DNA of 64,000 bases. It comes from an uncultured Christensenellaceae bacterium (lineage in GTDB: Bacteria > Bacillota > Clostridia > Christensenellales > UBA3700). Under the pieces are notes generated by a model. It worked only from the letters and a program-made list of their open reading frames with translations. It had not been told where the DNA came from and ran no database searches. How positions within the stretch are numbered: position 1 is the stretch's first letter; the number at the start of each line of letters is the position of its first letter. Made by a program: the position numbers and the translations under genes. Positions 26,503-35,585 of the stretch are shown piece after piece. The stretch spans positions 1 through 64,000 of the forward strand of contig CALWHJ010000003.1 of NCBI GenBank assembly GCA_944380355.1. Direction: 5' to 3'.

Positions 26503-28197
26503 TCAGGTTACCGTATAAATAATACGTTTGTACTCGTCAAGGCTGGTAACACCCTTTCTGACAAGTTCCCTCAAGCTGTCTGCAAGGAATTTTGCGCCGT
26601 TCTTTACTGCCACGGCACGGATTTCGTCAGTTCCCTTGCCCGCGGTGATCATCTTTTTCATTGCATGATCGAGTTCTACTATCTCGTATACCGCGATACG
26701 TCCGCTATAACCGGAGTTATTGCACTCGGGACAGCCTACGGGCTCGTATATATCTTTTATCGTCATATCCTCAAGCAAGCCTTGATCGGTATTCTCTGCG
26801 TCACGTCTCTTCTTGCAGTAAGGACACAATCTCTTGACAAGTCTCTGCGCTATGATTGCGTTGACGGAAGCGGATACCAGATAAGGAGGTATTCCCATAT
26901 CTATCAGACGTACAATCGTAGCAATTGAATCGTTGGTGTGCAACGTGGACAATACCAAGTGACCCGTAATAGCCGCACGGGTAGCGATTTCTGCCGTCTC
27001 GTAGTCACGAATCTCACCGACCATTATTACGTCGGGGTCCTGACGCAAAAGCGAACGGAGCGCACTTGCAAAGGTAAGTCCCGCTTTGGTATTCGTCTGT
27101 ACCTGATTGACGCCCATCATTTGTTTTTCGACAGGGTCTTCGACAGTCGTAATATTGATGTTAGGCTGTCTTAACTTATTGAGCACCGCATACAAAGTCG
27201 TTGACTTACCCGAACCGGTAGGACCCGTAACGAGAATAATACCGTTGGGGGCGCTCAATATGTGGTTGAATTTCTCAATGTTCTCCTTGCTCATACCGAG
27301 TTGTTCGAAAGACAAAAGGTTTTCGCCGCCGGTGTTGAGCAAACGCATAACGCACTTTTCTCCGTAAATAGTAGGCAACGTGGATACACGAAGATCTACT
27401 TTGAACGAGTCCGTTATGTACGCGAATCTGCCGTCCTGAGGAACACGCTTTTCCGCTATATTCATACCCGACAAAATCTTGATACGGGATATGATGCTGT
27501 TTAGTGAGCTTGCGGCAAGTCTCATACTTTCTACCAGGTCGCCGTCAATACGCATACGTATAATGACTTCCTTCTCGAAAGGCTCGATATGTATATCCGA
27601 TACCTGCCTCATATAAGCCTGATGTACCAAGTTGTTGACCAGCTTAACGACAGGAGTGTTGTTTACGCTGGACTCAATCTCGTCCATCTTTTTGTTGGTA
27701 TCCGCAGACATCATATTGATGGCACTCGCTACGTCTTCTTTTTCTTCGTGATAGAAGAGTTCGACGTTTTTGTAATACCTGTCAATAGCATTGAGGATAC
27801 GTTCCTGAGTAGACAAGACTACGACGGTCTCCATTTTGGAGCTCATCTTGATGTCTTCGAGGACGCCCATTTCCTCTGGATTTGATATAGCAACTACTAT
27901 TTTGTTGCTTCTTATATCTATAGGCATCAACTCGTATCTGCGAGCAAGCGTCTCGGGAACGAGTTTTAATACTTCGGGACGCTTTACTACCAACTCTTTG
28001 TTGATAAACTGAACGTCCATTCGCTGTGCGTACGCCTCAAGAAGCTGGTCTTCGTTGAGGATACCGCGGGATATAAGTATCTGACCTATTTCTTCGTCGG
28101 GATGACTTCTCTGCCAACGTTTTGCATCGTTGAGTTGTTCTTGTTTGATAACCTTATTATTGAGAAGTATCTCCCAAATCGCTGAATTGTTGTCCAC
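26503..28197 (-). CDS. pilB: Type IV pilus assembly ATPase PilB
   Basis: This 564-residue cytoplasmic hexameric motor powers pilin polymerisation. The N-terminal GspE/PilB domain is followed by Walker A GPTGSGKSTT at about residues 325-334. The Asp-box segment ITTVEDPVEK, Walker B DPDVIMVGEIRD near 389, and a tetracysteine zinc site (CPYC near 455, CPEC near 490) complete it. The zinc site is the mark of PilB/GspE rather than PilT. The gene has its own perfect promoter and heads a unit with three pilin genes. No PilT-type retraction ATPase is in the window. Confidence 0.96.
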   Translation of the reverse strand: MDNNSAIWEILLNNKVIKQEQLNDAKRWQRSHPDEEIGQILISRGILNEDQLLEAYAQRMDVQFINKELVVKRPEVLKLVPETLARRYELMPIDIRSNKIVVAISNPEEMGVLEDIKMSSKMETVVVLSTQERILNAIDRYYKNVELFYHEEKEDVASAINMMSADTNKKMDEIESSVNNTPVVKLVNNLVHQAYMRQVSDIHIEPFEKEVIIRMRIDGDLVESMRLAASSLNSIISRIKILSGMNIAEKRVPQDGRFAYITDSFKVDLRVSTLPTIYGEKCVMRLLNTGGENLLSFEQLGMSKENIEKFNHILSAPNGIILVTGPTGSGKSTTLYAVLNKLRQPNINITTVEDPVEKQMMGVNQVQTNTKAGLTFASALRSLLRQDPDVIMVGEIRDYETAEIATRAAITGHLVLSTLHTNDSIATIVRLIDMGIPPYLVSASVNAIIAQRLVKRLCPYCKKRRDAENTDQGLLEDMTIKDIYEPVGCPECNNSGYSGRIAVYEIVELDHAMKKMITAGKGTDEIRAVAVKNGAKFLADSLRELVRKGVTSLDEYKRIIYTVT

Positions 28198-28219
28198 TAA
28201 TATCCCTCCTTGTATATAA

Positions 28220-28248
28220 ATTATATTACAATTTATTTACAGTGTCAA
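28220..28248 (-). promoter_or_regulatory. Consensus promoter of the pilB-pilin unit
   Basis: TTGACA (28243-28248) and TATAAT (28220-28225) are both perfect consensus boxes with exactly 17 bp between them, 23 bases before the pilB ATG. This is the best promoter in the window. It lets the ATPase and pilins be expressed above the rest of the pilus genes. Confidence 0.9.
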
Positions 28249-28321
28249 TATGCAATTTTTATTTTTGCCTGTTTTTTAACATTGTTTTGGGCTAAAATCC
28301 ATAATGCATTAACTGTTAGTT

Positions 28322-29335
28322 TTAGAATATAAGATTTGTATAACCTTTTATTATTAAATCGCCCAAATAAACCGTAATTAAAGTTGCCAAAGCTATGAAC
28401 GGTCCGAAAGGAATTGCCTTGGAAGGCACGTCGTCTTCGCCTTCTTCGGCGTCTTCGTCATTCTGAGCGCCGTCGATACTCTGCGAGTTGTCCCCGAATT
28501 CTTCGCTCTGCGCACTTTCGGCAACGGTTTCCGTACCCGCCGCCTTATCCTCCTCGGCTTGCCCGTCGACAGTCAGTTTTGCCTGAGAGAGATCCGCCTT
28601 ATCCGAGATATTTTCCTCCAAGGCGTCTGCCGACACATTCTCATCTTCGGCGGACTGTCCGTCTTCGAGTGTTTCCTCGCCTTCATTACGCTTGCGCACC
28701 GCCATGAATATTAAGGACGCAACCGCGCCTATGACTACGGATATAAGGAATATCACCAATACCTTCTGCCAGCCGAAAAGAAGTCCGAGCACAAAGAAAA
28801 GTTTGACATCGCCGAGCCCCATACCGCCGAACAACGCGATTATGAAAAGCGGAACGCTTATGCATACGCAACCGATAAGTTTGGATTGCCACGATACGCC
28901 CGAGATAGGGAAAAACGTAATAAGTCCCAAAAGCAATATCGTCACGTTGGAAGAATCGGGTATTTCGAAAGTATCGAAGTCTATCATTGCGACAACTATC
29001 AGTACCGACACGAGAATATCGTATATAATCGTCATCCAGCTTATGCCGTATACGGCAAAATTGACGACCCACAGAATACAGTTTAAAGCCTCAATCAAAG
29101 GATAGCGGGGAGATATTGACGCGTGACAATTGCGACATTTCCCCTTCAGAATCAAATAGCTTATCACGGGAATATTGTCATAAGCCTTTATCGGAGCGCC
29201 GCAATTAGGACAAAACGAACGCGCTTTTGAAAAAAACGTGCCCTTTGGCAGGCGATAGATTACAACGTTGAGAAAACTGCCTATAGCCAATCCTGCAAGA
29301 GCACTGAAAATATACAAAGTTATCGTCAAAGCCAT
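28322..29335 (-). CDS. pilD: Prepilin peptidase / N-methyltransferase PilD with acidic insert
   Basis: This 337-residue membrane protein processes all the prepilins of this locus. The N-terminal domain has the GSFLNVVIYRLP motif and two CxxC pairs (CPNC, CRNC) that bind zinc and are linked to methyltransferase activity. The catalytic aspartates are in MIDFDTFEIPD and GMGLGDVK. The odd feature is a low-complexity acidic stretch of about 90 residues (about 216-304) between the penultimate and last membrane segments, rich in Glu, Asp, Ala and Ser. Family members normally have a short loop there. The gene follows the minor pilin gene by 9 bases. Confidence 0.93.
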   Translation of the reverse strand: MALTITLYIFSALAGLAIGSFLNVVIYRLPKGTFFSKARSFCPNCGAPIKAYDNIPVISYLILKGKCRNCHASISPRYPLIEALNCILWVVNFAVYGISWMTIIYDILVSVLIVVAMIDFDTFEIPDSSNVTILLLGLITFFPISGVSWQSKLIGCVCISVPLFIIALFGGMGLGDVKLFFVLGLLFGWQKVLVIFLISVVIGAVASLIFMAVRKRNEGEETLEDGQSAEDENVSADALEENISDKADLSQAKLTVDGQAEEDKAAGTETVAESAQSEEFGDNSQSIDGAQNDEDAEEGEDDVPSKAIPFGPFIALATLITVYLGDLIIKGYTNLIF

Positions 29336-29344
29336 ATATCACCG

Positions 29345-29986
29345 TCAAACGTAATAGCAAATCTGAGTGTAGCCGTCGACAGCGTACTCTACGTTGTTGC
29401 CGAGTCTTTCGACGTTCATGAGTGTAAACGACTGTCTGCCGCGTGCAATGACTTTATCGGGTTCGGACGTCGCATATACGGTAGCCTGCACTCTCAATGC
29501 AACGCAGGAACCGTCGCTTACGTTGACCAAAGGCATAAAAGAAAGCTTTACGCCGTATTTGTCGTAAGCGTCTTCCGAAAGAAGCGGAACGCTTCCGGCA
29601 GGCAATCCGTTTTCATCGTATTCGATTACGCCGTCCAATACGCTCGGCAGATAATACGCTCGTCCGTTGCAGCTGAAAACTGCATGGTGCTCCTTAATGA
29701 TATTGACGTCAATCGCGCCGCCCTCTCCGATATGATTAAATTCGGAATCGAGTACGATATCGTCTTTTGAATAGAGATTTTTCTTGACGAGCGCCAATAC
29801 GAGGTCCTTTACGTCGTCGGCTTTTATACTGTCGGTACCCTTGGCAAACGTCCTGCTTGCCGAATTCGTGATTGCAAATACGGATACCGTAAGTATGCTC
29901 ATTATGACAATGGCAACGAGAAGTTCTACGAGAGTAAAACCTTTCTTATGCCATTTTTTAGATTTTCGCATTTTGTTTATCAACAT
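29345..29986 (-). CDS. Minor type IV prepilin
   Basis: The start at 29986 (213 residues) has AGGTG six bases upstream and lies next to the stop of the previous gene; a GTG three codons earlier is possible. The leader KWHKKG is followed by FTLVELLVAIVIMSILTVSV, with Glu5 of the mature form. The body of about 180 residues is larger than in the other pilins. It lies among the PilX-like and PilV-like genes, where minor pilins that prime assembly usually are. Confidence 0.85.
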   Translation of the reverse strand: MLINKMRKSKKWHKKGFTLVELLVAIVIMSILTVSVFAITNSASRTFAKGTDSIKADDVKDLVLALVKKNLYSKDDIVLDSEFNHIGEGGAIDVNIIKEHHAVFSCNGRAYYLPSVLDGVIEYDENGLPAGSVPLLSEDAYDKYGVKLSFMPLVNVSDGSCVALRVQATVYATSEPDKVIARGRQSFTLMNVERLGNNVEYAVDGYTQICYYV

Positions 29987-29987
29987 A

Positions 29988-30392
29988 TCAATCACCTACG
30001 AATATGCAATATTTGACGTTGGAGTCCCTGAGCTGATAAATATAGTAGGTACCTTCTTTTGTCTCTCTCTTGAAAATCTGATTGTTTTTGTCGCTGAGTT
30101 CGATAGTGAGCGACTGATACTCGTACTCACCGCCGATCGAATCTTTATTTATCACGGTAACGGTAACGTCGGAAGTATCACCCGTCTCGATTGCCTCAAC
30201 GAGACGTTCTCTGTCGCTGTCGTATGCAAGAGACATATTGACCATTTTGGTCGACGTGAACATAAACGTGGAAAACATTACTGCCATAAGAGCAAACAAT
30301 GCCACGCTCACAATCGATTCGAGCAACGTGAATCCTTTTTTGCTTCTGAGTCTTATCTTTGAGACTCTCTTTTTCGTTCTGTCTTTTCTCAT
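29988..30392 (-). CDS. Minor type IV prepilin (PilV/PilW-like)
   Basis: The start at 30392 gives 134 residues and follows the stop of the giant PilX-like gene by 2 bases; an ATG nine codons earlier would overlap that gene. The leader is strongly basic and ends RSKKG. The mature start FTLLESIVSVALFALMAVMF has Glu5. The soluble domain is short. The gene overlaps or abuts both neighbours, so translational coupling is likely. Confidence 0.85.
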   Translation of the reverse strand: MRKDRTKKRVSKIRLRSKKGFTLLESIVSVALFALMAVMFSTFMFTSTKMVNMSLAYDSDRERLVEAIETGDTSDVTVTVINKDSIGGEYEYQSLTIELSDKNNQIFKRETKEGTYYIYQLRDSNVKYCIFVGD

Positions 30393-30394
30393 AA

Positions 30395-33300
30395 TCAATA
30401 ATACCCCAGGAATAACCATACTTTTTCGCCCATCTGTCCGAAGTCGCCGTATACGATATCGGTGTCGGTGATAATAGGCGCGGTTACGTGATTGTATACG
30501 CTGTATCTGTATCTCTCGATATATCTGCTGTAATCCGCTCTCTCGGCATTTTCGGTGCTCTCGTCTTTATCGGGATTGTCATAATCGCCTGTCTGCTCGT
30601 CGAGATCGGCATTCATGATATGGTTGTGAACCGCCATACAGCCGTCGAGAATATTCCTGCCGTTTTCCGCGCTGTCTGCGCCGAGTACGTCAGCGTATGC
30701 TTTGGGAGCATAGATGTAACCTTGGAGATTCATATTGCGTCCCATGCGTATCGTAATATCGTCGTTGGAAATGAAGTAGATACTGTCTGCTCTGTAATCG
30801 ACGCCTACCATTTCCTCGATGATACCGATATCGCAATTGCTGCCAAATGTCAATTCGGGCGAGGTGACTCCGTCTCCGCCGGATACGTATACAAAGGTCA
30901 TATTGCCGCCCGTGAGTATTACGTCGACGTTGTTGCCGAAATCAACGCCCTTGTTGAATTTGAGATGTATATTATCCTCATAAGAATTGAATTTTACGGT
31001 GTAACCGTTGAAGGATACGCGGAAATCGAACTCTGCGCTCTTCTTGAATTCAATGACCCTGTTGACCATATCGACAGTCGCTACGTCGGTTCTGCCGTAA
31101 ATCTCTATTGCCGTTGCGATATCTACGGCTTGGGGTATCTTGTGATAATATATGCCTTCGCCCAGTTCGGTCTCAGTCAAAAGCGCCTTGGGAGCAGTCC
31201 ACTCCTGAGGAGTGATTTTCTTTTCTTCCCAAATCGTGGGGAAGAAATAGTCTGCCCAAAGATTAAGACGCTGCTCGCTTTCGAAATGAATTGCCTCCGG
31301 ACCGACGAATGTGGCAAACTTTTCATTCATATGCGCAAATACATAATCGTTGGCGCCATCGAAATTCGTGCCGGTATAGCCCGTCGAGAATCCGAATCCT
31401 CCCAGCCAGGTACCTATTATGGAAGGATTTAACTCTACCGAGAAATCGACACCGGTGAGTATATTGATCAAGCCGCCGTTGTAAATGGTACCCGCCTTGA
31501 TTGTGTTTCCTTTTATAAGACCGTATTTGCCTTCTATCTTGTTGCCGCTGGTAGTATAGATGTTGTCAAAATAAATATGAGTAGCTTCCGACGTCGCCCA
31601 CCATTGGCTTTGCAGAATTTGAAGCTTTTTAGTGAATATCGTTCCGTTGACGTCAATTTTGTTGTCTCTTATCGCAAACCAAGTATCATCTTCTCCGTTT
31701 CCGTAAAGCCAAATATCTTTATAGTTGTGGCTTTCGTATTTGAGGTTGAACTCCAAGAAACCGTCACAGAAAACGTTGCCGTAATAATCGGTCGACGAAC
31801 CCAAACCCCACTTGGTAACCCATATCTTGGTATTGACTCCCGAATAGAGAGAAGACATTACCGAAGAGTTGTTGATATTGGCGCCGATAGAATTCTCGTT
31901 CAAATAGCTGTTCGTTTCATCGGTGCTCGGAGTTTCGCAATCTGCATTCAGACCCGCAATTACGAGATTGCCGCCCGGGCAGCTCTGAGTAATTCCGCCG
32001 CCGTCCTTAAATCTCAACGTGCCGGAAGTAATCGCAGAATAGTCCATTACGAAATCGTTGCCTCTGAAATATACGTTGCCGTATATGGTGCTGTCGAGAA
32101 TGGTGAGGCTGTCGCCGTTGCAATATATATCTCCGTATATCGTGGAGTTGGCAATATACAAATCGCCCTGTACCATGATATCGCCGAAGATGGATACCGA
32201 ATCCTTATGTACCCTCGTATCGCCGCTGCCGCCTTGATAGATGTAGCCGTCAATAGTAAGGTTTTTGTTGGCATAAATATTGTTTTTTATACCCTGATAT
32301 GCATTGAATGTGTTGATGGAGTCGAAGTTTTCGATTCGCGTATCTTCCCAGAGATACATATCTCCGTTGATACGGAAAGTTGTGCTCTCCGCAGGGATTT
32401 TACCGTTGTCGTGGTCGAAGAATACGTCGGTACCGAATCCGTGCTCAAAATAAGAGCCGAGTCCGGAATCCCCTGATGCCTTATAATCGTCATTATAATA
32501 GTTCCAATATTCACGGGCATATGCTCCGTCTCTGTAAAACTGCCAGTTTTTCTTATCGCCGGCATCCTTGTCCCAAAGACCTATGAGAGCGCGCGACTCC
32601 ACATAGAGGTCGCCGTTGATAGCCGTATAGTTTCTGGGATATTCGATTGCTCCTGCAAGGTAATCCTGAGGGAGGCTGTTGCCGCCCATCGTTGCGCCGT
32701 CTCCGGTATAATCGAAGTCAGAACTTCTGATATCGCCGTAGCCGGTGCTTCTGTAATCGGAGAACATATAGAGTTCTACCCAGTCGTTGTAGTAAATGAC
32801 TTCTCCGGGATTGGAGTACCACTCGCCATGGAATACGCTGGTAGTGCTGCCGCTTATGCCGCTGTAAGGACTGTCGCTTCTGAGAGTCTGTCCCTCGACT
32901 GCGAGAGGCTCGTTGTTGATATCGAAAGGCTTTGTATGTCCGTAAACGACTCTCTGCGATTCGCCTTCCGCAATCTTGAAATCTATATTACCGTATACGT
33001 GGTCGCGCAGATACTTGTTGTATACGACTACGGGATTGCTGTCGGGAGAATTGATAATCTCGCCGTCTGCATTTCTGATATACTGACCTGCCGTGCCTGC
33101 ATAACCGTTGTAATATCCGCTTACTTCGAGAGATTGAAGCACGGTGTTATAAACGGACGCTGCATTGGAAACATCGTCTGCGCTCGCATATACCACTGGC
33201 TGAGCGATATGTACGTTGCCCGTTGTCTCCGCGGCAACCAAACACGTCAAAGGCGACGACCAATAGAACGCATTAGAGAATATCTTGGCTATTTCCTCCG

Positions 33301-33835
33301 CGCCCGGATTGGCCTCGGCTATACGCATGCGGACGCTTTCGGTATAGCCCTTGTACGTAGCGGTCGCTTCGAGACTCATTTGATTCTGTTTTTCGTTGAG
33401 GAAACGTACCCTGACTTTACAAGTACCCATTACGTCCTTGAAAATACCCGAATCCTCGATGATGGAAGGGCCGGCATCGCCCACCGCAATAGTACCCGAT
33501 CCGCCAATTTCGCCTACCGTACAGTATATAGAAGTGACGTCGACGTCGGGATCCAGCACTTGTTGCGCCTGCACTTTTGCTACCAAAGCGTCTTTTATTG
33601 TTGACAAAGACTCGGTATCGCTGTAAATAAGATCGTAAAGCGCCTTTACGCTGGATTCTGCGGTGTAATAAGCCTGCTGTTTGCAAAGTTGAGAGTATGA
33701 ATAGTTAAAAGAGCGCAATGCCACGGACGTGAAAAGCGTACCCATGACTACGAGCATAGCCGTGGACACGATTACAACGACAAGCGACATACCTCTCTTT
33801 CGATTTTTGAATAATTTCTTAAATCTCTTCAACAT
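30395..33835 (-). CDS. Giant PilX-like pilus protein with repetitive beta-rich body
   Basis: This 1146-residue protein starts with a basic stretch and a prepilin-like hydrophobic helix (GMSLVVVIVSTAMLVVMG, then QQAYYTAESS), the pattern of PilX/GspK-type minor pilins. PilX proteins normally have 150-250 residues, so this is about five times longer. The region from about residue 540 to 850 shows repeating short strands with polar turns (GDIMVQGDLYIANSTIYG, GDIYCNGDSLTI), suggestive of a beta-solenoid. Glu5 after the processing site is not obvious. It may be a tip adhesin. A strong AAGGAGGAAGG ribosome binding site precedes the start. Confidence 0.75.
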   Translation of the reverse strand: MLKRFKKLFKNRKRGMSLVVVIVSTAMLVVMGTLFTSVALRSFNYSYSQLCKQQAYYTAESSVKALYDLIYSDTESLSTIKDALVAKVQAQQVLDPDVDVTSIYCTVGEIGGSGTIAVGDAGPSIIEDSGIFKDVMGTCKVRVRFLNEKQNQMSLEATATYKGYTESVRMRIAEANPGAEEIAKIFSNAFYWSSPLTCLVAAETTGNVHIAQPVVYASADDVSNAASVYNTVLQSLEVSGYYNGYAGTAGQYIRNADGEIINSPDSNPVVVYNKYLRDHVYGNIDFKIAEGESQRVVYGHTKPFDINNEPLAVEGQTLRSDSPYSGISGSTTSVFHGEWYSNPGEVIYYNDWVELYMFSDYRSTGYGDIRSSDFDYTGDGATMGGNSLPQDYLAGAIEYPRNYTAINGDLYVESRALIGLWDKDAGDKKNWQFYRDGAYAREYWNYYNDDYKASGDSGLGSYFEHGFGTDVFFDHDNGKIPAESTTFRINGDMYLWEDTRIENFDSINTFNAYQGIKNNIYANKNLTIDGYIYQGGSGDTRVHKDSVSIFGDIMVQGDLYIANSTIYGDIYCNGDSLTILDSTIYGNVYFRGNDFVMDYSAITSGTLRFKDGGGITQSCPGGNLVIAGLNADCETPSTDETNSYLNENSIGANINNSSVMSSLYSGVNTKIWVTKWGLGSSTDYYGNVFCDGFLEFNLKYESHNYKDIWLYGNGEDDTWFAIRDNKIDVNGTIFTKKLQILQSQWWATSEATHIYFDNIYTTSGNKIEGKYGLIKGNTIKAGTIYNGGLINILTGVDFSVELNPSIIGTWLGGFGFSTGYTGTNFDGANDYVFAHMNEKFATFVGPEAIHFESEQRLNLWADYFFPTIWEEKKITPQEWTAPKALLTETELGEGIYYHKIPQAVDIATAIEIYGRTDVATVDMVNRVIEFKKSAEFDFRVSFNGYTVKFNSYEDNIHLKFNKGVDFGNNVDVILTGGNMTFVYVSGGDGVTSPELTFGSNCDIGIIEEMVGVDYRADSIYFISNDDITIRMGRNMNLQGYIYAPKAYADVLGADSAENGRNILDGCMAVHNHIMNADLDEQTGDYDNPDKDESTENAERADYSRYIERYRYSVYNHVTAPIITDTDIVYGDFGQMGEKVWLFLGYY

Positions 33836-33918
33836 TTCCTTCCTCCTTATCCTTACCGTACTCCCTCTTATTACCTTCTAAAAAACTTGTTACACTTTCC
33901 CTTAATTAAATGCTTCGG

Positions 33919-33947
33919 GCTCCGTCGGGTATAAATCCCGACGGAGC
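33919..33947 (-). terminator. Intercistronic hairpin between pilO and the PilX-like gene
   Basis: A perfect 11-bp GC-rich stem (33919-33929 with 33937-33947, 7-nt loop) lies 15 bases after the pilO stop and about 85 bases before the giant gene. No T-run follows on the minus strand, so it is more likely an attenuator or processing site than a full stop. Confidence 0.55.
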
Positions 33948-33962
33948 ATTGTTTTGATTTTA

Positions 33963-34937
33963 TCAGCCGAACGTAACCGTTACGTAAGGCACGGTGTTGT
34001 TGAGAGGAGACTTGAAGTAGCCTGCGCTCTTATCGCCGATTGCTCTTACTACTATATTCTGCGTTCCGGTAGCGGCGCTTGCACTCAAAGTATATTCGAG
34101 TGCGCCGGTATTAGTGCCGGGCTTGAACGTAGCGATAGGCTTTTCGCTGTAATATCTGTTGCCGTCAACTCCTTCCGTGAAGGTGTAGAACTCATAACTT
34201 ACCGCATTTTCGACAGCCGCAAAAGATATAGTCAATCCGTTGTTGGGACTTACCTGAATACGGTCGGTATTGGGCAAGAGTGCAGGTATGTTTGCCGTAT
34301 CGATATCTACCTGCATGGTAAATCTCAACGTAAAGCTTCCGCTGTAAGTCGTCACGGGGACTTCTATTTCGGGAGTATCGGGATTGCCGTCATCGTCAAC
34401 GCTCTCCGTCGTCTCCGTAATCGTAAACGTCAATCTCGTAAGCTCCATGCTGTAATCCGCTCTTACTCTGTCGATAAAAGTGTTGACAGCGTTGGGATCG
34501 TCTGCCTTGAAAGAAGTGGTACAATCGATATAATTTACCGAATATACTACCGCCTGTCCGTCCCACATAGCGCTCATATTGACTTTTTGCACGGGATACC
34601 ATCCGCTTGATGAGTAACCGCTGAGTCCGCACTCTTCGAACAACGTAAACATCTTCTCGTCGATGTCGGTGTTTTCCATAGGATCGTCGAGCACGCTGTT
34701 GTTGTTGGCGTAATAGTATTCGAGAAGTTCGTCGTACTTTTTGTTGATAGAGTTCATATTGACTGCCATCAATCTGTCGTTGAGGGCGTCTACTTCGCTT
34801 TGCTTAGTCTTAATAGTCGCTTCGGACGCGTCGAGCGCATCGTTGGCAGGTACTATTCCGTACATATAGAATACAGCTACGAATATTACTATCGCCAATA
34901 CGACGAGCATCATTTTATCTTTATTAGTCAATGTCAT
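33963..34937 (-). CDS. pilO: Type IV pilus inner-membrane assembly protein PilO-like
   Basis: The start at 34937 gives 324 residues, overlaps the pilN stop in an ATGA arrangement, and has a G-rich ribosome binding site. One membrane segment lies at about residues 8-28, followed by a coiled-coil stretch (ATIKTKQSEVDALNDRL) and a periplasm-like domain, the PilO layout. The C-terminal part from about residue 215 is an extra beta-rich domain of about 110 residues with fibronectin-like features, which standard PilO lacks. PilO pairs with PilN to link PilM to the pilus base. Confidence 0.75.
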   Translation of the reverse strand: MTLTNKDKMMLVVLAIVIFVAVFYMYGIVPANDALDASEATIKTKQSEVDALNDRLMAVNMNSINKKYDELLEYYYANNNSVLDDPMENTDIDEKMFTLFEECGLSGYSSSGWYPVQKVNMSAMWDGQAVVYSVNYIDCTTSFKADDPNAVNTFIDRVRADYSMELTRLTFTITETTESVDDDGNPDTPEIEVPVTTYSGSFTLRFTMQVDIDTANIPALLPNTDRIQVSPNNGLTISFAAVENAVSYEFYTFTEGVDGNRYYSEKPIATFKPGTNTGALEYTLSASAATGTQNIVVRAIGDKSAGYFKSPLNNTVPYVTVTFG

Positions 34938-35575
34938 ACAAATGCCCCCCAATTTACGTTAAATGTCAAGGAAAACGCTATTCCGTATTCTGCACCTACG
35001 TCTGCCGGCAAACCGGGATAATTTGCTTCTACGTTAGAGAAATAAAGCAAATTCTGTCTGGATTCGTCGGTATCGAGTCTGCCCGCCAGGAATCTTACGA
35101 ACTGCCAAGCGTCCTCGTGATTATTGGTCGCACAGGTGAGCGACACTTCCGTTCCGGACAAAGTATACGAACTTATCTTTACGGCAGGATTGCCTTCGTG
35201 GTCCTGATTATCGGCAGCATATCCGAATACTATGTTGTAGAACGTGGAACTTATCTTTTTCGCCTGAGTTGCCGTAAGGTTGGGATATACCGCGCCGATT
35301 ACGGCAGAAATTTTGCTTGCATACTCGTTCTGAGCATTGATATACTCCTGTTCGAGTTGTGCTACTTCGTCCTCTTTTGCCAGCTGATTGTCCAAATCGG
35401 CGATTATCTCGTTGTTTTTGGACGTCTGCACCTTTGCACTTGCGAACAAGAATACCATCGCGCCGATGAGCACTATTATCGCTACCGCGAGAACGGCCGT
35501 CATGCTCGACGAACTCTTTTTCTTGTTCGATTGATTTAAACTCTCTAAGAGATTTATATCTCGTTTCTTTGCCAT
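34934..35575 (-). CDS. pilN: Type IV pilus assembly protein PilN-like
   Basis: This 213-residue protein has the PilN plan. A short cytoplasmic N-terminus (RDINLLESLNQ) is the peptide that docks into PilM. One membrane helix follows at about residues 22-45, then a coiled coil and an extracellular domain. It lies between pilM (11 bases upstream) and pilO (4-base overlap), the conserved order of the pilMNO alignment complex. Confidence 0.88.
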   Translation of the reverse strand: MAKKRDINLLESLNQSNKKKSSSSMTAVLAVAIIVLIGAMVFLFASAKVQTSKNNEIIADLDNQLAKEDEVAQLEQEYINAQNEYASKISAVIGAVYPNLTATQAKKISSTFYNIVFGYAADNQDHEGNPAVKISSYTLSGTEVSLTCATNNHEDAWQFVRFLAGRLDTDESRQNLLYFSNVEANYPGLPADVGAEYGIAFSLTFNVNWGAFV

Positions 35576-35585
35576 ATTACCCTCC

